DNA of 64,000 bases from Paractinoplanes polyasparticus (lineage in GTDB: Bacteria; Actinomycetota; Actinomycetes; Mycobacteriales; Micromonosporaceae). Position numbers and translations under genes: made by a program. Positions 62,243-64,000 of this stretch are shown here, in pieces. The DNA lies in the NCBI RefSeq assembly GCF_019710575.1, contig NZ_JAHWFK010000042.1:1-64000 (forward strand), in the 5' to 3' direction. The notes below the pieces were generated by a model that was given only the letters and a program-made list of their open reading frames with translations, did not search any database and had not been told where the DNA came from. Numbering within the stretch: position 1 is the first letter of the stretch; every line of letters starts with the position of its first letter.

Positions 62243-63198
62243 AGGCCCTCACCTGGCGGGGCGCCGACGTCGCCGTGGCCGACGTCCCGGCCCCGGCCCG
62301 GGCCGCCGGCCGCGCGCTCATCGACGTCGCGTACGCCGGGATCTGCGGCACCGACTTGCACATCTGCGACGGTGAGCACCCGCGGGCCAAGCCCGATCTG
62401 ATTATCGGCCACGAGTTCGCCGGGCGGCTCGCCGAACCGGCCGGCGGGCTGGCCGCCGGCACCCCGGTCACTGTCGAACCGTTGCTGTGGTGTGGCCGCT
62501 GCCCGGCCTGCCTGCGGGGGGCCCGGCACGTCTGCGAGCGGCTGCGGATGATCGGCATAGACGAGGCGGGAGCGGTGGCCGAGCAGGTTTCCGTCCCGGC
62601 CGAGCTGCTCCTGCCGTTGCCCCCGGCGATGGACCTGCGGTTCGGGGCTTTCGTCGAACCGCTCGCCGTGGCAGTGCACGCCGTGCGGCGCAGCCGGCTC
62701 CGCCTGGGTGAGGTGGCTGTCGTGGTGGGAGCCGGGCCGATCGGGCTGGCCGTGGCCCTGTGCGCCCGGTTGGCCGGAGCCGCCGAGGTGCTCGTGGTGG
62801 AGCCGGCCGCCATGCGGGGCGAGCGGGCCCGGGCACTCGGGTTCGAGGTGGTCGACAGCGCGGTCGGACAGGTGGTCTTCGATACCGCGGCGGTGCCATC
62901 GGTAGCCGCTTCGACAACCGGGTGGGTGGAGCCCGGGGGCCGGATCGTGTTCGTGGGGGTGTATGCCCGGCCGGCTCCGGTCGATCTGCAGCGGGTCACA
63001 TTCGCCGAGCTCGAGATGATCGGCACGCGGGTCTATGAGCGCGACGACCTGCGGACAGCGATCCGTCTGCTCGACACCGGCGCGTTCGACCCGCGGCCCT
63101 TGCTGACCCGGACCCTGCCGCTGCGGGCGGCGGACACCGCGTTGGACCTGCTGCGCTCGGGATCGGAGATCAAGGTGCTGATCGAGGTGGCGTCGTGA
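62239..63198 (+). CDS. Zinc-dependent alcohol dehydrogenase (MDR), copy 1
   Basis: 319 aa from GTG 62239 (4-bp overlap). Catalytic zinc Cys in GICGTDLHICDG, GHEFAG His-Glu, structural zinc CGRCPACLRGARHVC, NAD fold VVVGAGPIGLAVALCARLAG. Likely sugar or polyol dehydrogenase (sorbitol/threonine dehydrogenase group). Slightly short because the region after the NAD fold is trimmed. Confidence 0.88.
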   Translation: MKALTWRGADVAVADVPAPARAAGRALIDVAYAGICGTDLHICDGEHPRAKPDLIIGHEFAGRLAEPAGGLAAGTPVTVEPLLWCGRCPACLRGARHVCERLRMIGIDEAGAVAEQVSVPAELLLPLPPAMDLRFGAFVEPLAVAVHAVRRSRLRLGEVAVVVGAGPIGLAVALCARLAGAAEVLVVEPAAMRGERARALGFEVVDSAVGQVVFDTAAVPSVAASTTGWVEPGGRIVFVGVYARPAPVDLQRVTFAELEMIGTRVYERDDLRTAIRLLDTGAFDPRPLLTRTLPLRAADTALDLLRSGSEIKVLIEVAS

Positions 63199-64000
63199 AG
63201 GCGTTGGTGAAGACCGCGGCCGGCGTGGGGCATCTGGAGCTGGCCGACGTGCCCGAGCCGCAGGCCCGGCCCGGGTGGGTGGTGCTGGCCGTCCGGTACG
63301 GCGGCATCTGCGGCACCGACCTGCACATCGCGGCCGACCGGCACCCGTACTACCCGCCGGTGGTGCTGGGTCACGAGTTCGTCGGCGCGATCGAGGCGGT
63401 GGGTGACGGGGTGACCGGGTGGTCGGCCGGCGACCGGGTGGTCTGCGAGCCGCACGCGTTGTTCTGCGGCCACTGCGACCAGTGCCGGCGCGGGCTGGTT
63501 CGGCTGTGCACCTCCAAGCGGGCGCCCGGCTGGGGGATCGACGGAGCGTTCGCGCCCTACGTCGCCGTGCCGGTCGCCCTGCTGCACCGGGTGCCGGACG
63601 AGGTGCCGGACGAACGGGCCGCCGGGTGCGAGCCGGCCGCGGTCGCCGCCCGCGCTCTCAACCGCGTCGGGATCGGTCCGGGGGACCGGGTGGCCGTTCT
63701 CGGACCGGGCCCCATCGGCATCCTGGCCGCGCTGCAGGCCTCCGCCCGGGGTGCCGACCGGGCCGTCCTCATCGGACGCGACGTCGAATCGGGCCGGATG
63801 AGGACGGCCGCCGGCTTGGGCCTGGAATGCGCGACCGGCATCGACGGCGAGGTCGACGTTGTGGTCGACACCACCGGGTCGAACGCGGCCGTCACGGCCG
63901 GCATCGCCGCGCTGCGCCGCGCCGGGAAGCTGGTCACTGTCGGGGTCGGCGACGATACGTTCGCGATTCCTTGGCGGGACACGCTTTTCCGCTCGGTGGA
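63195..64000 (+). CDS. Zinc-dependent alcohol dehydrogenase (MDR), copy 2, partial at window end
   Basis: GTG 63195 overlaps the previous stop by 4 bp. GGICGTDLHIAADRHPYYPP, VVLGHEFVGAIEAVGDGVTG, CGHCDQCRRGLVRLC and RVAVLGPGPIGILAALQASA give the full zinc/NAD set. The frame runs off the window after 268 residues. Related to the preceding gene but not identical; two dehydrogenases suggest oxidation of sugar C1 and another carbon, or two substrates. Confidence 0.88.
   Translation, partial: MKALVKTAAGVGHLELADVPEPQARPGWVVLAVRYGGICGTDLHIAADRHPYYPPVVLGHEFVGAIEAVGDGVTGWSAGDRVVCEPHALFCGHCDQCRRGLVRLCTSKRAPGWGIDGAFAPYVAVPVALLHRVPDEVPDERAAGCEPAAVAARALNRVGIGPGDRVAVLGPGPIGILAALQASARGADRAVLIGRDVESGRMRTAAGLGLECATGIDGEVDVVVDTTGSNAAVTAGIAALRRAGKLVTVGVGDDTFAIPWRDTLFRSV

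Overview
The window is high-GC DNA with GTG/TTG starts, many 4-bp GTGA/ATGA stop-start overlaps, LuxR-type LAL regulators, a carotenoid oxygenase and PKS/NRPS debris. This fits a soil actinomycete, most likely Micromonosporaceae (Actinoplanes-like); the family call is inference. No rRNA, tRNA or CRISPR array was seen.

Layout. 1-2.3 kb: an arsenate-resistance operon on the minus strand (ArsR-phosphatase fusion, aquaglyceroporin, ArsC, thioredoxin reductase). 2.4-11.3 kb: an unfamiliar membrane-associated system. A zinc-ribbon membrane protein, a second membrane protein, a HerA/FtsK-type ATPase and an acidic Pro/Glu-rich protein form a minus-strand operon. Facing it across a shared promoter region is a membrane-anchored pseudokinase that has lost every catalytic residue of the kinase fold. 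This is the best candidate for an undescribed system here.

11.3-47.5 kb: an accessory, decaying region. It mixes intact catabolic, efflux and regulatory genes (MFS and SMR pumps, LAL, AraC, LysR and MarR regulators, amidohydrolase, FAD and GMC oxidases, carotenoid oxygenase) with many broken ones. The broken ones are a PKS/NRPS fragment, a two-component flavin monooxygenase pair, VanZ, a MocR-type regulator, a quinone oxidoreductase, an SDR, LysR and LAL fragments, and remnants of ISAs1, IS701 and IS1380-type transposases. Two related palindromic mini-elements (11.94 and 47.39 kb) bound the region. A 17-bp sequence occurs in inverted orientation at 16.80 and 41.61 kb. A regulatory block of about 75 bp is repeated upstream of the MFS gene and of the carotenoid oxygenase gene. 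A stand-alone DnaA domain-I protein lies at 41.75 kb.

47.5-51.1 kb: a second amidohydrolase facing a double-HTH Lrp-type regulator, and a four-helix membrane protein. 51.3-64 kb: a coherent carbohydrate regulon. KDPG aldolase faces a KDG kinase. A sugar ABC transporter (binding protein, ATPase, permease) with a secreted beta-propeller glycosidase-like protein faces a tightly overlapping operon: Gfo/Idh/MocA oxidoreductase, IlvD/Edd dehydratase, 2-hydroxyacid dehydrogenase and two zinc alcohol dehydrogenases. Both divergent promoter regions carry the same operator (core TTCG-6 bp-CGAA), so one regulator outside the window probably controls all of it. The logic is uptake, oxidation to a sugar acid, dehydration to a 2-keto-3-deoxy acid, phosphorylation and aldol cleavage.
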